Notes: a model not told the origin generated them from the sequence alone. DNA of 32,693 nt from Bacillus timonensis (GCF_000285535.1 NZ_HE610988.1:464113-496805), one strand, 5' to 3'. Positions 1-8,796 are shown, counted from the first letter of the stretch. Numbers and translations are program-made.

Positions 1-10
1 TACACTCTGA

Positions 11-36
11 AAGCTCGCCAAACGGCGAGCTTTTTT
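11..36 (+). terminator. Intrinsic terminator for a rightward gene outside the window
   Basis: A perfect 9-bp stem (AAGCTCGCC, 11-19, with GGCGAGCTT, 24-32) and a 4-base loop run into T's at 31-36 on the plus strand. The T tract suits a gene entering from the left edge. On the minus strand the hairpin follows the metK stop closely but has only a few T's after it, so it is a weak terminator for metK at best. Confidence 0.75.
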
Positions 37-39
37 ATC

Positions 40-1242
40 TTATTTTGCTGTAGCTTGTGTTTTAAGTACTTCTGCTTTGTCAGTACGCTCCCATGGTAAA
101 TCTAAATCGTTTCTGCCGAAATGGCCATATGCAGCAGTTTGCTTATAAATTGGGCGACGAAGATCTAACATTTTAATAATGCCAGCAGGACGTAAATCAA
201 AATTATTGCGAACTAGTTCTACAAGTACATCCTCAGATACTGTGCCAGTACCAAATGTGTCAACAGAAATAGATACTGGTTGCGCAACACCGATTGCATA
301 AGCAAGCTGAACTTCGCATTTATCAGCTAAACCAGCTGCAACGATATTTTTTGCAACATAACGAGCAGCATATGCAGCTGAACGGTCAACCTTAGTTGGA
401 TCCTTACCTGAGAATGCGCCACCGCCATGACGTGCATAACCACCGTAAGTATCAACAATGATTTTACGGCCAGTTAAACCTGCATCTCCTTGAGGGCCAC
501 CAATTACAAAGCGACCTGTTGGATTAATAAAATATTTTGTATTTTCATCTATAAGTTCTTTTGGAACAACGGGATTAATTACATGTTCTTTTAAATTACG
601 TTGAATTTGTTCCAATGAGATTTCAGGGTGGTGTTGAGTTGAAATAACAATGGTGTCGATGCGAACTGGATTGTTGTTCTCATCATATTCAACAGTAACC
701 TGAGTTTTTCCATCTGGACGTAAATATGGAAGAACTTCATCTTTACGAACTTCAGTTAATCTACGTGATAGCTTATGAGCTAATGAAATTGGTAGTGGCA
801 TCAATTCTTTTGTTTCATTACATGCATAACCAAACATTAAGCCTTGGTCTCCAGCACCAATTGCCTCAATTTGCTCATCTGTCATTTGACCTTCACGTGC
901 TTCTAACGCTTGGTCAACCCCCATCGCGATATCAGGAGATTGTTCATCAATGGATGTTAAAACAGCACATGTTGCATAGTCAAAACCATATTTTGCACGA
1001 GTATAACCAATCTCTTTAATCGTTTCACGGACAATCTTTGGGATATCTACATATGTAGAGGTAGTAATTTCTCCCGCAACAAGTACAAGACCTGTTGTAA
1101 CAGAAGTTTCACACGCTACGCGTGCATTTGCATCATTTGCTAAAATGGCATCTAAAATAGAATCTGAAATTTGGTCACAGATTTTATCTGGATGTCCTTC
1201 TGTAACAGACTCTGAAGTAAATAAACGGCGTCTAGTTGTCAC
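40..1242 (-). CDS. metK: S-adenosylmethionine synthetase
   Basis: Makes S-adenosylmethionine from methionine and ATP in the cytosol, releasing phosphate and pyrophosphate. The 400-residue length is normal for the family. Visible signatures are GHPDK (residues 16-20) near the N-terminus, the GAGDQG loop near residue 130, and the glycine-rich [16 protein letters not shown] segment in the C-terminal third, which holds metal and phosphate ligands. The start is GTG at 1240-1242 with an AAAGGAGG ribosome site about 7 bases upstream. The gene stands alone on the minus strand behind a SAM riboswitch, so its product represses its own synthesis. It is divergent from pckA, as in B. subtilis. Confidence 0.98.
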   Translation of the reverse strand: MTTRRRLFTSESVTEGHPDKICDQISDSILDAILANDANARVACETSVTTGLVLVAGEITTSTYVDIPKIVRETIKEIGYTRAKYGFDYATCAVLTSIDEQSPDIAMGVDQALEAREGQMTDEQIEAIGAGDQGLMFGYACNETKELMPLPISLAHKLSRRLTEVRKDEVLPYLRPDGKTQVTVEYDENNNPVRIDTIVISTQHHPEISLEQIQRNLKEHVINPVVPKELIDENTKYFINPTGRFVIGGPQGDAGLTGRKIIVDTYGGYARHGGGAFSGKDPTKVDRSAAYAARYVAKNIVAAGLADKCEVQLAYAIGVAQPVSISVDTFGTGTVSEDVLVELVRNNFDLRPAGIIKMLDLRRPIYKQTAAYGHFGRNDLDLPWERTDKAEVLKTQATAK

Positions 1243-1422
1243 AAACGCTTCCTCCTTTTCGGATTCAGAAATCGAATTAGAATTCGAATCCTGACATTCT
1301 TGATACGGTACTCATTCCCTTAGTATTGTTACCTGCACGATTTTCTATCCTATAATAACGAACAGTACTAAACCCAACCGGTTTTCTGAGGTAAACACAT
1401 GATGAGCTTTCATTAAAGAAAT

Positions 1423-1456
1423 AAAAAACCTTTCCCGCATTTTTTCGAGGAAAGGT
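1423..1456 (-). terminator. Riboswitch expression-platform terminator of metK
   Basis: On the minus strand ACCTTTCC (1449-1456) pairs with GGAAAGGT (1428-1435), followed by a run of T's at 1423-1428. It lies just after the SAM aptamer and about 180 bases before the metK start. This is the position expected for the OFF-state hairpin that forms when SAM is bound. Confidence 0.85.
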
Positions 1457-1479
1457 ATAATCGTTAATCTCGCCTTTCA

Positions 1480-1646
1480 CTCTTATCGATCAAGGTCATA
1501 CCTTGCTCAGGTTAGCACCTTATCACTTTTATCCGAATGAGAGACCTATATATGTATAGGTTTCACTAAAAAATCATCTGATATGTAAAAAAGTGATGGT
1601 TGCCGGGTTTCATTGGGCCTGTCCCTCCGCCAGCTCGGGATAAGAG
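1480..1646 (-). promoter_or_regulatory. SAM-I (S-box) riboswitch aptamer
   Basis: Read on the minus strand, the segment has the S-box hallmarks in order: a closing P1 arm CTCTTATC (1639-1646), the conserved GGAGGGAC...GGCCC stretch, GAAACCCGGCAACC, a hairpin arm, AAGGTGCTAA, and the matching P1 arm GATAAGAG (1480-1487). P1 is a perfect 8-bp pairing. It lies between the sigma-A promoter and the terminator upstream of metK, so high SAM should cause early termination. An apparent 67-codon reading frame at 1277-1480 falls in this leader and is not a gene. Confidence 0.95.
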
Positions 1647-1665
1647 AGTATCCGTTCAATGACAT

Positions 1666-1695
1666 ATCATAACGTAGTCATCCTTTTCATGTCAA
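1666..1695 (-). promoter_or_regulatory. Sigma-A promoter of metK
   Basis: On the minus strand TTGACA (1690-1695) and TATGAT (1666-1671) are 18 bases apart. The predicted start point lies about 15 bases before the riboswitch P1 arm, as expected for an S-box transcript. Confidence 0.8.
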
Positions 1696-1831
1696 CAAAA
1701 TTTCAAAAAACACTTTCTACATATCTAGTTTTTTTTCATAAAAATAAATAAAACTTCAAAAATATATAAAACCATTTTGGAATCTGCACGCACTTTTTAA
1801 GGATATGCTACGTAAAATACGTTAAATAGTA

Positions 1832-1859
1832 TAGACTATTTTTATTAATGTGTTATACT
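1832..1859 (+). promoter_or_regulatory. Promoter of pckA
   Basis: TATACT at 1854-1859 preceded by TGT makes an extended -10. A weak -35, TAGACT (1832-1837), lies 16 bases upstream. A short inverted repeat, AATAGT...ACTATT, overlaps the -35. Confidence 0.6.
1849..1859 (+). promoter_or_regulatory. Probable CcpN operator over the pckA -10
   Basis: TGTGTTATACT matches at every position the CcpN consensus TRTGHYATAYW as I recall it from B. subtilis work. There CcpN represses gapB and pckA when glycolytic carbon is present. A second site, TATGCTACGTA at 1804-1814, matches 9 of 11 positions. The overlap with the -10 fits repression of gluconeogenesis. No ccpN gene is in the window, so the assignment rests on motif and target gene. 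Confidence 0.6.
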
Positions 1860-1916
1860 AATTGTAAAAATCAGATTATATGATGAAATATAAAAAAAGA
1901 CAAAGGATGGTTTTAC

Positions 1917-3506
1917 ATGAATTCAGTTGAAGTTTCAAATGAGCAGCTATTAGAAGTAGTGAATGGACAAAATGCACTTCATAACCTCTCTGTTCCTATT
2001 TTAGTTGAAAAAGTACTATCTAGACAAGAAGGAATCCTTACTTCGACTGGGGCTGTTTGTGCAACAACCGGGAAATATACAGGAAGATCACCAGAAGATA
2101 AATACATCGTAGAGGAAACATCTACTAAGGATAAAATAGATTGGGGTAAGGTTAACAAACCAATTTCCGAAGCTGTTTTTGAAAACCTTTACACCAAGGT
2201 ACTTTCTTATTTAAAAGAGAGAGATGAAATTTTTGTATTCAATGGATATGCAGGTGCTGATAAAAAAGTACGTATGCCAATTCAAGTAATTAATGAATTT
2301 GCATGGCATAATCTATTTTCACAACAAATGTTCGTCCGACCAACTGAAGAAGATCTAAAAACACATAAACCTGAATTCACAGTCATCAGTGCACCTAATT
2401 TCAAGGCTGATCCTGAAGTGGACGGTACACGTTCTGAAACGTTTATCATCATATCTTTTGAGAAACGAACAGTATTAATTGGAGGAACGGAATACGCTGG
2501 TGAAATTAAAAAGTCTATTTTTTCTGTAATGAACTATCTATTGCCAGAGCAAAATATTCTTTCTATGCATTGCTCCTCTAATGTTGGCCAAGAAGGAGAT
2601 GTTGCTCTATTCTTTGGTTTATCTGGAACGGGAAAAACAACTCTTTCAGCAGATCCGAAACGTCGTCTTATTGGAGATGATGAGCACGGTTGGTCTAGCT
2701 CCGGCGTGTTTAATATTGAAGGTGGTTGCTATGCAAAATGTATCAATCTTTCACGTGAGAAGGAACCACAAATTTTCGATGCAATTCGCTTTGGCTCCGT
2801 TTTAGAGAATGTGGTTGTTGATGAAAATTCAAGAATGGCTGATTATGATGATAATTCATTGACTGAAAATACAAGAGCTGCATACCAAATCGATAATATT
2901 GATAATATAATTGTGCCTAGCATTGCTGGTCATCCAAATACAATTATTTTCCTAACAGCAGATGCGTTTGGTGTGTTGCCACCAATTAGTAAGCTTACAA
3001 AAGAACAAGCTATGTACCATTTCCTAAGTGGTTACACTAGTAAACTTGCCGGAACAGAGCTTGGTGTAACCGCCCCAGAGGCAACATTCTCGACTTGCTT
3101 TGGCTCTCCATTCCTACCACTTCCTGCAACAGAGTATGCTGAAATGTTGGGAAGAAAAATTGATGAACATAATGTTCAAGTATTCCTTGTGAATACAGGA
3201 TGGACGGGTGGAGAATATGGAGTCGGTAGCCGCATGAAGCTCTCTTATACTCGTGCAATGGTTCAAGCAGCTCTTGAAGGTGAGCTAACGAATGCAGAAA
3301 CCGTAAAGAATGATATTTTTGGTTTAGAGATTCCCATTCATATTCCAGGCGTTCCTGATGATGTCCTTCAACCCTCAAAAACATGGGCAGATCAAAGTAC
3401 GTACTATGTAAAAGCTAAAGAGTTGGCTTCGAAATTTAAAGAAAATTTCAAAAAATTCTCCGATGTTTCAAAGGAAATTGAATTATTAGGTGGACCTAGA
3501 ATTTAA
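1917..3506 (+). CDS. pckA: Phosphoenolpyruvate carboxykinase (ATP)
   Basis: Converts oxaloacetate and ATP to phosphoenolpyruvate and CO2, the entry step of gluconeogenesis. The 529-residue protein carries the ATP-type P-loop [11 protein letters not shown] near residues 233-243 and the kinase-2 motif GDDEHGW just after it, which separates it from the GTP-dependent family. The segment TGRSPEDKY near the N-terminus belongs to the substrate pocket. ATG follows an AAAGGATGG ribosome site. It is a single-gene unit with its own promoter and ends in a strong terminator shared in space with ytmA. Expression is probably controlled by CcpN. Confidence 0.98.
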   Translation: MNSVEVSNEQLLEVVNGQNALHNLSVPILVEKVLSRQEGILTSTGAVCATTGKYTGRSPEDKYIVEETSTKDKIDWGKVNKPISEAVFENLYTKVLSYLKERDEIFVFNGYAGADKKVRMPIQVINEFAWHNLFSQQMFVRPTEEDLKTHKPEFTVISAPNFKADPEVDGTRSETFIIISFEKRTVLIGGTEYAGEIKKSIFSVMNYLLPEQNILSMHCSSNVGQEGDVALFFGLSGTGKTTLSADPKRRLIGDDEHGWSSSGVFNIEGGCYAKCINLSREKEPQIFDAIRFGSVLENVVVDENSRMADYDDNSLTENTRAAYQIDNIDNIIVPSIAGHPNTIIFLTADAFGVLPPISKLTKEQAMYHFLSGYTSKLAGTELGVTAPEATFSTCFGSPFLPLPATEYAEMLGRKIDEHNVQVFLVNTGWTGGEYGVGSRMKLSYTRAMVQAALEGELTNAETVKNDIFGLEIPIHIPGVPDDVLQPSKTWADQSTYYVKAKELASKFKENFKKFSDVSKEIELLGGPRI

Positions 3507-3523
3507 TTATAATCATTTCCCAT

Positions 3524-3556
3524 AAGCTCGAGGATTATAATCCTTCGAGCTTTTTT
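3524..3556 (+). terminator. Terminator of pckA
   Basis: AAGCTCGA with TCGAGCTT and an inner GGATTA/TAATCC form a long stem with one bulged base, followed by six T's at 3551-3556. The structure overlaps the last codons of ytmA on the other strand. It lacks a T tract for minus-strand transcripts. Confidence 0.85.
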
Positions 3557-4347
3557 GATTTCGGCTCTCTTGTTTTCATCCATTCCGTCAATCGTCTCAC
3601 CGTTTCTCTATTTTGAGGAGGCGGAAAATAATGAGTAAATTGTGGAAAGTACCAACTCTCTACTTCTTTCCCTAGCTCCCTTACTCTTTTTTCAAGTCGA
3701 TATGCATGATTGACAGAAACATTCTCATCTTTTTCACCATGGATAATCAGTATTGGTGCCTCAAGCTTTTCAATTTCATATAGTGGAGTTCTCCACTTAT
3801 AACGTTCCGGATATTTTGTGGGCGTCCCTCCAATTACCCGCTTCAACATCCGGCGTAAGTCATTTCGTTCTACATATGTTAGGCTTAAGTCACTTACACC
3901 TCCCCATGATACAACCGAACAGATCTGTGGATGATGGATTGCCGTTAAAAGAGCCATTACTCCTCCACGCGAGAACCCAAGGACATGAATCCGTGTCGGA
4001 TTTACTTTTGCATGTTGCTCCAAAACTTTAACTGCCGAGAATGCATCATGTCTATCATGTCCAGCAAAATCTTCGTTTCCCTCTCCACCTTGATTTCCCC
4101 GATAAAAAGGTGCCATTACAACAAACCCTTCTGAAGCGAATTGAATAATACGACCAATTCGAACCTTTCCTACATTTTTTATACCACCACGTAGATATAA
4201 AAAACCGTCGTACATCCCTTCATCCTTTGGTTCTGCAAGATATCCTTTTACTTTTAATCCATTACTCCAATATGTAATTAAATATAATGCGATTGCAGGA
4301 TTAGGAGACGGAAATCGCTGCTTTTCGATAATTGTGCCATCTACCAT
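3535..4347 (-). CDS. ytmA: YtmA-type alpha/beta-hydrolase (prolyl oligopeptidase family S9)
   Basis: Predicted cytosolic serine hydrolase. GFSRGG holds the nucleophile serine in a classic G-x-S-x-G elbow, the aspartate is in HGEKDENVS, and the histidine is in FTHYFPPPQNRE near the C-terminus. FLYLRGGIKNVG and FYRGNQGGEGNEDFAG are typical of the YtmA branch. An in-frame ATG lies at 4356, but the GAGAGG ribosome site directly abuts it. The ATG at 4347 has that site 9 bases upstream, so I prefer 4347 (270 residues). Its natural substrate is unknown and a peptidase role is only inferred from the family. Gene position beside pckA and the ytl genes matches B. subtilis. Confidence 0.88.
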   Translation of the reverse strand: MVDGTIIEKQRFPSPNPAIALYLITYWSNGLKVKGYLAEPKDEGMYDGFLYLRGGIKNVGKVRIGRIIQFASEGFVVMAPFYRGNQGGEGNEDFAGHDRHDAFSAVKVLEQHAKVNPTRIHVLGFSRGGVMALLTAIHHPQICSVVSWGGVSDLSLTYVERNDLRRMLKRVIGGTPTKYPERYKWRTPLYEIEKLEAPILIIHGEKDENVSVNHAYRLEKRVRELGKEVESWYFPQFTHYFPPPQNRETVRRLTEWMKTREPKSKKLEGL

Positions 4348-4412
4348 TTTATCCATCCTCTCTATAACATTTTATTGATTACGGAAGTTCAAAAAAAAAC
4401 AAAAAATAGGCA

Positions 4413-4440
4413 TTCACACATTTTTGTCACGTTTCATAAT
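4413..4440 (+). promoter_or_regulatory. Candidate promoter of the ytl importer operon
   Basis: TTCACA (4413-4418) and CATAAT (4435-4440) are 16 bases apart, each one base off consensus. No TPP riboswitch or other conserved leader is seen between here and the first gene. Confidence 0.45.
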
Positions 4441-4493
4441 CTATCTTAAGTAATTACTATGACGACAGATACCTGTCAAGGAGGAATGAATAA

Positions 4494-5480
4494 ATGCGTC
4501 GTTTTTTTGCCACCCTTTTTGCATTATTACTTATTATTCCATTAGCAGCTTGTAATAATGACCAGGTTCAAAAAATCAGTATAGCGGAAGTAACTCGTTC
4601 GGTGTTTTACGCACCTCAATATGTAGCAATTTCGGAAGGCTTTTTTGAAGAAGAAGGCTTAGAGATTGAATTAACAACTGTACCAGGTGGAGATAAAACC
4701 ATGACTGCATTAATTTCTGGTGGGGCCGATGTTGCCCTAGTAGGTTCCGAAACATCCATTTATGTTGAGGCACAAGGCTCAACCGACCCAGTGATTAATT
4801 TCGCAGCTCTTACACAAACAGACGGTACATTCTTAGTAGCAAGAGAAAATGTTCAAAACTTCAGCTGGGACCAAATTAAAGACAGTACATTCCTTGGTCA
4901 ACGCAAAGGTGGAATGCCACAAATGGTTGGGGAATTTGTATTAAAGAAACACGAAATTGACCCACAAGGGGATTTAAATCTCATTCAGAACATTGATTTC
5001 GCAAATATTTCTAGTGCTTTTGCTTCAGGTACTGGTGACTTCGTTCAATTATTTGAACCAACTGCTAGCCTCTTTGAAAAAGAAGGCCGTGGCTATATTG
5101 TCGCTTCTTTCGGTGAAGAATCAGGCAAGGTACCCTATACTTCGTTTATGACAAAGCAGAGCTTTATTGATGATAATGAGGATGCTGTTGAAAAATTCAC
5201 ACGTGCAATTTATAAGGCTCAACAATGGGTTGATTCCCACAGTCCAGAAGAAATTGCAACTTCTATTCAAGAATTCTTCCCAGACACACCACTTGATTTA
5301 ATCACATCTTCTATTGAACGTTATAAAAATCAAGGCTCTTATGCAACTAGTCCTGTATTATCAGAAGAAGCTTGGAATAACTTGCAAGATATCATGGATG
5401 AAGCTGGTGAATTACCTAAGAGAATTGACTATAACACACTTGTTAACACAAGTATCGCTGAAAAAGTAATTTCCAAATAG
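4494..5480 (+). CDS. ytlA: ABC importer substrate-binding lipoprotein (NMT1/SsuA/THI5 family)
   Basis: Extracytoplasmic solute-binding protein of a three-gene importer with the ATPase and permease that follow. It begins with two arginines, a hydrophobic stretch and the lipobox LAAC (cysteine 20), so it should be membrane-anchored by lipidation. The mature part starts like NMT1/SsuA proteins: FYAPQYVAISEGFFEEEGLE, then a GGADVALVGSE segment that lines the ligand pocket. An AAGGAGG site precedes the ATG. The 328-residue length is normal. The family binds thiamine-precursor pyrimidines, sulfonates, nitrate or riboflavin. The ligand cannot be read from sequence here, and no TPP element suggests thiamine control. 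Confidence 0.88.
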   Translation: MRRFFATLFALLLIIPLAACNNDQVQKISIAEVTRSVFYAPQYVAISEGFFEEEGLEIELTTVPGGDKTMTALISGGADVALVGSETSIYVEAQGSTDPVINFAALTQTDGTFLVARENVQNFSWDQIKDSTFLGQRKGGMPQMVGEFVLKKHEIDPQGDLNLIQNIDFANISSAFASGTGDFVQLFEPTASLFEKEGRGYIVASFGEESGKVPYTSFMTKQSFIDDNEDAVEKFTRAIYKAQQWVDSHSPEEIATSIQEFFPDTPLDLITSSIERYKNQGSYATSPVLSEEAWNNLQDIMDEAGELPKRIDYNTLVNTSIAEKVISK

Positions 5481-5483
5481 AGG

Positions 5484-5628
5484 ATGTTCAAAAGACGATG
5501 AAAATGACACATCGAATTTCTTCGTTGGCTTATTTTTGTGTTGCTCACGTATAAACGACATACGTTCCGCTACTCAAAACTGCGCCGCCTCATACTTCTC
5601 GGTCCTTTTCATCCAACTTTTTGAACCC
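5484..5628. repeat. MITE-like interspersed element with imperfect terminal inverted repeats
   Basis: The 145-bp tract after the ytlA stop begins GTTCAAAAGACGATGAAAA. Its right end, read on the other strand, begins GTTCAAAAAGTTGGATGAAAA. These are imperfect inverted termini of about 25 bp. The middle has a small inverted repeat (CGTAT...ATACG) and more G+C than its surroundings. No reading frame is present. I recall similar sequences dispersed in several Bacillus genomes. It separates the binding-protein gene from the ATPase gene of one operon. Confidence 0.6.
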
Positions 5629-5648
5629 GGATTAATAGGAGTGTTACT

Positions 5649-6428
5649 ATGGGCTTTTTGTCAGTAAAAGATATACATCATGTTTATTTTACTAAGGATC
5701 AGGCAACGACCGCACTCGAGGATATTTCACTCACAATCAAGGAGGGGGAGTTTATCTCCCTTCTTGGTCCTAGTGGGTGTGGTAAAACAACATTACTCTC
5801 CATTATTGCTGGGTTATTAAAACCGACATATGGAGAGGTATTAATAGATGGAAAAACAATTGAAAAGGCAAAGTCAGATATTGGTTATATGCTTCAACAA
5901 GATTATTTATTTCCATGGAAGACAATTGAGGAGAATATTCTTGTCGGGTTACAAATCATGAATCAAGAAACAGATCAAACCATAAAAAAGGCTCTTGCCC
6001 TGCTCGAAGAAATCGGACTAAATGGGGTTGAAAAGTCCTATCCTAAACAACTCTCAGGAGGAATGAGACAAAGGGCAGCATTGGTTCGAACTCTTGCAAC
6101 AAACCCAAAAATTCTCCTGCTTGATGAACCATTCTCTGCTTTGGATTTTCAAACAAAGTTAAAATTAGAAGACCTAGTTTCAGATACGTTAAAGGAATAT
6201 CACAAAACAGCAATTCTTGTCACACATGACATCGGTGAAGCCATTGCCATGAGTGATCGAATCTACTTGCTTTCGAAGGGGCCAGGAAAAATCACAAAAG
6301 TATTTACCATCCCAGAATGTCTGCGAAATGAGACACCATTTGATGCAAGACAGCACCCAGAGTATTCGAATATTTTTCAGCAAATTTGGGAGGAGTTAGA
6401 TAAACTTGAAACAAATCCTGAACATTAA
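5649..6428 (+). CDS. ytlC: ABC importer ATPase (nitrate/sulfonate/taurine type)
   Basis: Energises the importer by ATP hydrolysis at the inner face of the membrane. All ABC motifs are intact in 259 residues: Walker [10 protein letters not shown] (40-48), the Q-loop around YMLQQDYLF, signature LSGGMRQRA (about 135-143), Walker [13 protein letters not shown] and the switch histidine in VTHD. ATG follows an AGGAG site. The 3' end overlaps the permease gene by 23 bases, so the two are translationally linked. The gap of 168 bases to ytlA is filled by the repeat element, which is unusual inside such an operon. Confidence 0.93.
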   Translation: MGFLSVKDIHHVYFTKDQATTALEDISLTIKEGEFISLLGPSGCGKTTLLSIIAGLLKPTYGEVLIDGKTIEKAKSDIGYMLQQDYLFPWKTIEENILVGLQIMNQETDQTIKKALALLEEIGLNGVEKSYPKQLSGGMRQRAALVRTLATNPKILLLDEPFSALDFQTKLKLEDLVSDTLKEYHKTAILVTHDIGEAIAMSDRIYLLSKGPGKITKVFTIPECLRNETPFDARQHPEYSNIFQQIWEELDKLETNPEH

Positions 6429-7215
6429 AGACCTTCACAAAAATTATTTACAATCAATTAAAAAGGAGAAAAGGCTTGTCCAATTTTACCAAGTCCTGAT
6501 CTTTATCGTCTTTTTCGGTATCTGGGAGATTGCGAGCCGAAACCACTGGATAGACCCTTTAATCTTTAGTGCTCCATCAAGAATTTGGAATCTATTTTTA
6601 GAAAAAATAAATGATGGATCTTTGGTTAATAATCTTGCCGTAACCTTGTTTGAAACAGTACTTGGCTTTATTTTAGGAACATTAGTAGGGGTACTGATTG
6701 CAGCTTTACTATGGTGGTCGGAACGCCTTTCAAATATCCTTGACCCATATTTAGTTGTTCTAAACGCAATGCCAAAGGTAGCTCTAGGTCCTATTTTAAT
6801 TGTTGCTTTAGGTACTGGATATGTCTCGATTATTGCCATGGGAGCGATTATTTCAGTGATTATCACAACAATTGTGGTATATACTTCATTTAAAGAAGTT
6901 GATTACAATTATATTAAAGTACTTTTAACCTTTGGTGCCAATCGGAAACAAGTCTTTCGAGATGTGATACTTCCCTCATCCTTCCCAGCGATTATCTCCA
7001 CATTAAAAGTAAACGTTGGATTATCATGGGTTGGGGTAATTGTCGGGGAATTTTTAGTTTCAAAGCAAGGCCTTGGCTATCTAATTATCTACGGATTCCA
7101 GGTGTTTAATTTCACACTAATCTTCCTAAGCTTATTATTAATTGCCATCTGTGCGACACTTATGTACCAAGGGGTAGAATACCTTGAAAGAAGGCTAATA
7201 AAAGACTCTGAATAA
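6406..7215 (+). CDS. ytlD: ABC importer permease (BPD type)
   Basis: Membrane channel subunit of the importer, 269 residues. About six hydrophobic segments are visible, beginning at [17 protein letters not shown] and ending at [18 protein letters not shown]. The cytoplasmic EAA loop, which docks on the ATPase, is seen as [20 protein letters not shown]. The start is TTG at 6406, supported by a GGGAGGAG site 10 bases upstream inside ytlC. No ATG in a suitable position was found. A terminator follows one base after the stop. The separate membrane protein YtlB of B. subtilis is absent here. Confidence 0.92.
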   Translation: MKQILNIKDLHKNYLQSIKKEKRLVQFYQVLIFIVFFGIWEIASRNHWIDPLIFSAPSRIWNLFLEKINDGSLVNNLAVTLFETVLGFILGTLVGVLIAALLWWSERLSNILDPYLVVLNAMPKVALGPILIVALGTGYVSIIAMGAIISVIITTIVVYTSFKEVDYNYIKVLLTFGANRKQVFRDVILPSSFPAIISTLKVNVGLSWVGVIVGEFLVSKQGLGYLIIYGFQVFNFTLIFLSLLLIAICATLMYQGVEYLERRLIKDSE

Positions 7216-7250
7216 AAAGCTCTTCTAGTGAATACTAGAGAGCTTTCTTC
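7216..7250 (+). terminator. Terminator of the ytl operon
   Basis: AAAGCTC and TCTAGT pair with ACTAGA and GAGCTTT (7216-7246) with one bulged T, then TCTTC and a T5 run at 7252-7256. The hairpin overlaps the 3' end of the convergent ytkD gene. Confidence 0.7.
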
Positions 7251-7723
7251 GTTTTTATGTATTTATTAACATAATCAATGCAATGAGGTAGAACGTCATC
7301 CTTCATGATAAAGCTATATCTGCGGTCAATTTTTACAGTATCTAGGGGAATTTCTTTTAGTAAGACAGGACCTTTTGTTTCAAAATAATCGTTCTTTTCG
7401 ATAAGCCTTTCAATTTCCGCAAAATAAATATTCTTAATAATGGTTTTCCCTTTTCCTATTACCTTATATTGGCCAATATGTACAAGTTCTTGAACCTCAG
7501 CACCGGTCTCTTCCATGATCTCCCGAATAGCTGCAGCTTCAGGAGTCTCCCCTTCCTCTACCTTCCCCCCCGGAAACTCAATTCCACGTTCAGAGTGATT
7601 TGTTAACAGCCATTGATCCTTGTATCGGCATATCACCCATACATGTTTTGGATGAGTGGAAAAAGGATCTGGTGTAAACGATAAATTTACTTCATTATGA
7701 TACATATCGTGAAAAACAATCAT
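7235..7723 (-). CDS. ytkD: Nudix hydrolase YtkD
   Basis: A Nudix nucleoside triphosphate pyrophosphohydrolase. B. subtilis YtkD cleaves 8-oxo-dGTP and can also attack 5' triphosphates of RNA. The Nudix box GKVEEGETPEAAAIREIMEE continuing to TGA (about residues 53-75) matches GX5EX7REUXEEXGU fully. YtkD-type flanks are present: PKHVWVICRY before it, and NIYFAEIE and DYFETKGPVL after it. An in-frame start exists at 7738, but the GGAG ribosome site lies within its first codons. The ATG at 7723 sits 9 bases after that site, giving 162 residues. The gene overlaps the ytl terminator and has no obvious terminator of its own. Confidence 0.9.
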   Translation of the reverse strand: MIVFHDMYHNEVNLSFTPDPFSTHPKHVWVICRYKDQWLLTNHSERGIEFPGGKVEEGETPEAAAIREIMEETGAEVQELVHIGQYKVIGKGKTIIKNIYFAEIERLIEKNDYFETKGPVLLKEIPLDTVKIDRRYSFIMKDDVLPHCIDYVNKYIKTKKAL

Positions 7724-7777
7724 TTTTCTAATCTCCATTACGATTAAATTTATTACTGAATCAAGTTAATAATAACA

Positions 7778-7811
7778 TAAAAAAACAAGCCGCTTCACGT
7801 GGAAGTGGCTT
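7778..7811 (-). terminator. Terminator of the 7810-8148 gene
   Basis: On the minus strand AAGCCACTTC (7802-7811) pairs with GAAGCGGCTT (7787-7796) with one mismatch, followed by GTTTTTTTAT. It overlaps the stop codon of the upstream gene. Confidence 0.8.
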
Positions 7812-8148
7812 AATCAATATTACGTAATACATCAAGTATTCCTTCTGATTGAATAAAATCCTTAGCCTCTTGGTCTCCAAGTTGATAAATCATTTGAAAA
7901 ATCTGCAGCATATTTGTGTCATATTTGTCATTGGATGAATCATAATGATATTCGATAAAAGGCACATGAGCACGTAAAAAGTTTTCCACTTCATTCGAAT
8001 AGTTCGCATCAAAAAGTTTTCTTAATTGCTGAATTTCTTCGTCTGTTGCTTCAATTTTATACTCCCAAGTAGACCCTGACTTCACTTGAGAAATTTCTCC
8101 ACTACCTACAGCGATATAATAGGTTTTCCTAGGCTGTTGTTCCAACAT
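7810..8148 (-). CDS. Conserved hypothetical protein, 112 residues
   Basis: I do not assign a function. The reading frame is open back to 8217, but the ATG at 8148 has an AGGAGTG ribosome site 6 bases upstream, so the protein should begin MLEQQPRKTYYIAVG. It is acidic, soluble and without signal peptide or membrane segment. An N-terminal strand-like part (TYYIAVGSGEIS, TWEYKIEAT) is followed by a mostly helical part ending ILDVLRNID. FLRAHVPFIEYHYDS looks like the best-conserved core. I recall similar small proteins in Bacillus, sometimes loosely labelled as hydrolase or acyltransferase, but no catalytic motif is evident. It has its own terminator and lies between ytkD and a divergent small gene. 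Confidence 0.75.
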   Translation of the reverse strand: MLEQQPRKTYYIAVGSGEISQVKSGSTWEYKIEATDEEIQQLRKLFDANYSNEVENFLRAHVPFIEYHYDSSNDKYDTNMLQIFQMIYQLGDQEAKDFIQSEGILDVLRNID

Positions 8149-8335
8149 TTTTTCACTCCTAATAGTGATTTGCGTTATTTTAGCTTTTTCCTCATGTCCG
8201 AAAAATATGCACAACATAGGGATTGATTAAAATGAACAATTCCTATTTACAATACTGTTAGTATCTTTTGAAGGAATACCCCATATACTAATTCCCAAGT
8301 AAACTTGTGAAAAGTAAAAAAAGGGGAAACTATTT

Positions 8336-8596
8336 ATGAAAATAATTGATGAAATTTATGAATTGTATCGAAATAAATTAACAGGCGATGAAGAAGACGC
8401 GGACATTATTGCTTTCTCCGTACTTGAACAATTCGGGCGCGAAGATCTAATTGACCTTTTGAGTGATTTATCCGACCAAGAACTACGCAATTTAGTTGGT
8501 TTTTATATGATTGAAAACCTTAAAGCGAAAATGGCACGTGATGGTATAGGTCGGTCAAAGATGATGACTGTGGATGAACTGAGGGATATACATTAA
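8336..8596 (+). CDS. DUF6154-like small acidic protein
   Basis: An 86-residue soluble, acidic, mostly helical protein without cysteines or membrane segments. The N-terminus MKIIDEIYELYRNKLTGDEE and the phrase LVGFYMIENLKAKMARDGIG resemble the family I know as DUF6154, widespread in Bacillus. A GGGGAA site precedes the ATG by 6 bases. It is a single gene, divergent from the 112-residue hypothetical gene. No function is known to me. Confidence 0.75.
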   Translation: MKIIDEIYELYRNKLTGDEEDADIIAFSVLEQFGREDLIDLLSDLSDQELRNLVGFYMIENLKAKMARDGIGRSKMMTVDELRDIH

Positions 8597-8752
8597 AATC
8601 CAAGCCGAGATAACCTCGGACCCCTACCGAACGGGTTTCGATTTGAACAGTGTGGGTGATTTACATCGTTTTCTGAAGTCCTTTCGGGTATAATTTTGTT
8701 CTATCGATTTAATTTTATTTCTATTAGTTTTATATACTGTCTATCGATCTTA

Positions 8753-8786
8753 ACAAAAGGATTGTCCGGCAAGACAATCCTTTTGT
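8753..8786. terminator. Bidirectional terminator, mainly for ltaE
   Basis: ACAAAAGGATTGTC (8753-8766) pairs perfectly with GACAATCCTTTTGT (8773-8786) around a 6-base loop, a 14-bp stem. It sits 10 bases beyond the stop of the leftward threonine aldolase gene. The A/T-rich outer base pairs supply short T runs on both strands. Confidence 0.75.
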
Positions 8787-8796
8787 CATGTAAAAA

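Noticed and set aside
1277-1480. 67-codon frame upstream of metK
   Set aside because: It lies in the riboswitch leader, runs through the terminator stem and has no conserved look.
3037-3384. 115-codon frame antisense to pckA
   Set aside because: Fully inside a conserved gene, with low-complexity composition and no start signal.
4441-4493. TPP riboswitch before the ytl importer
   Set aside because: No thi-box motifs are seen, and the leader of about 50 bases is too short.
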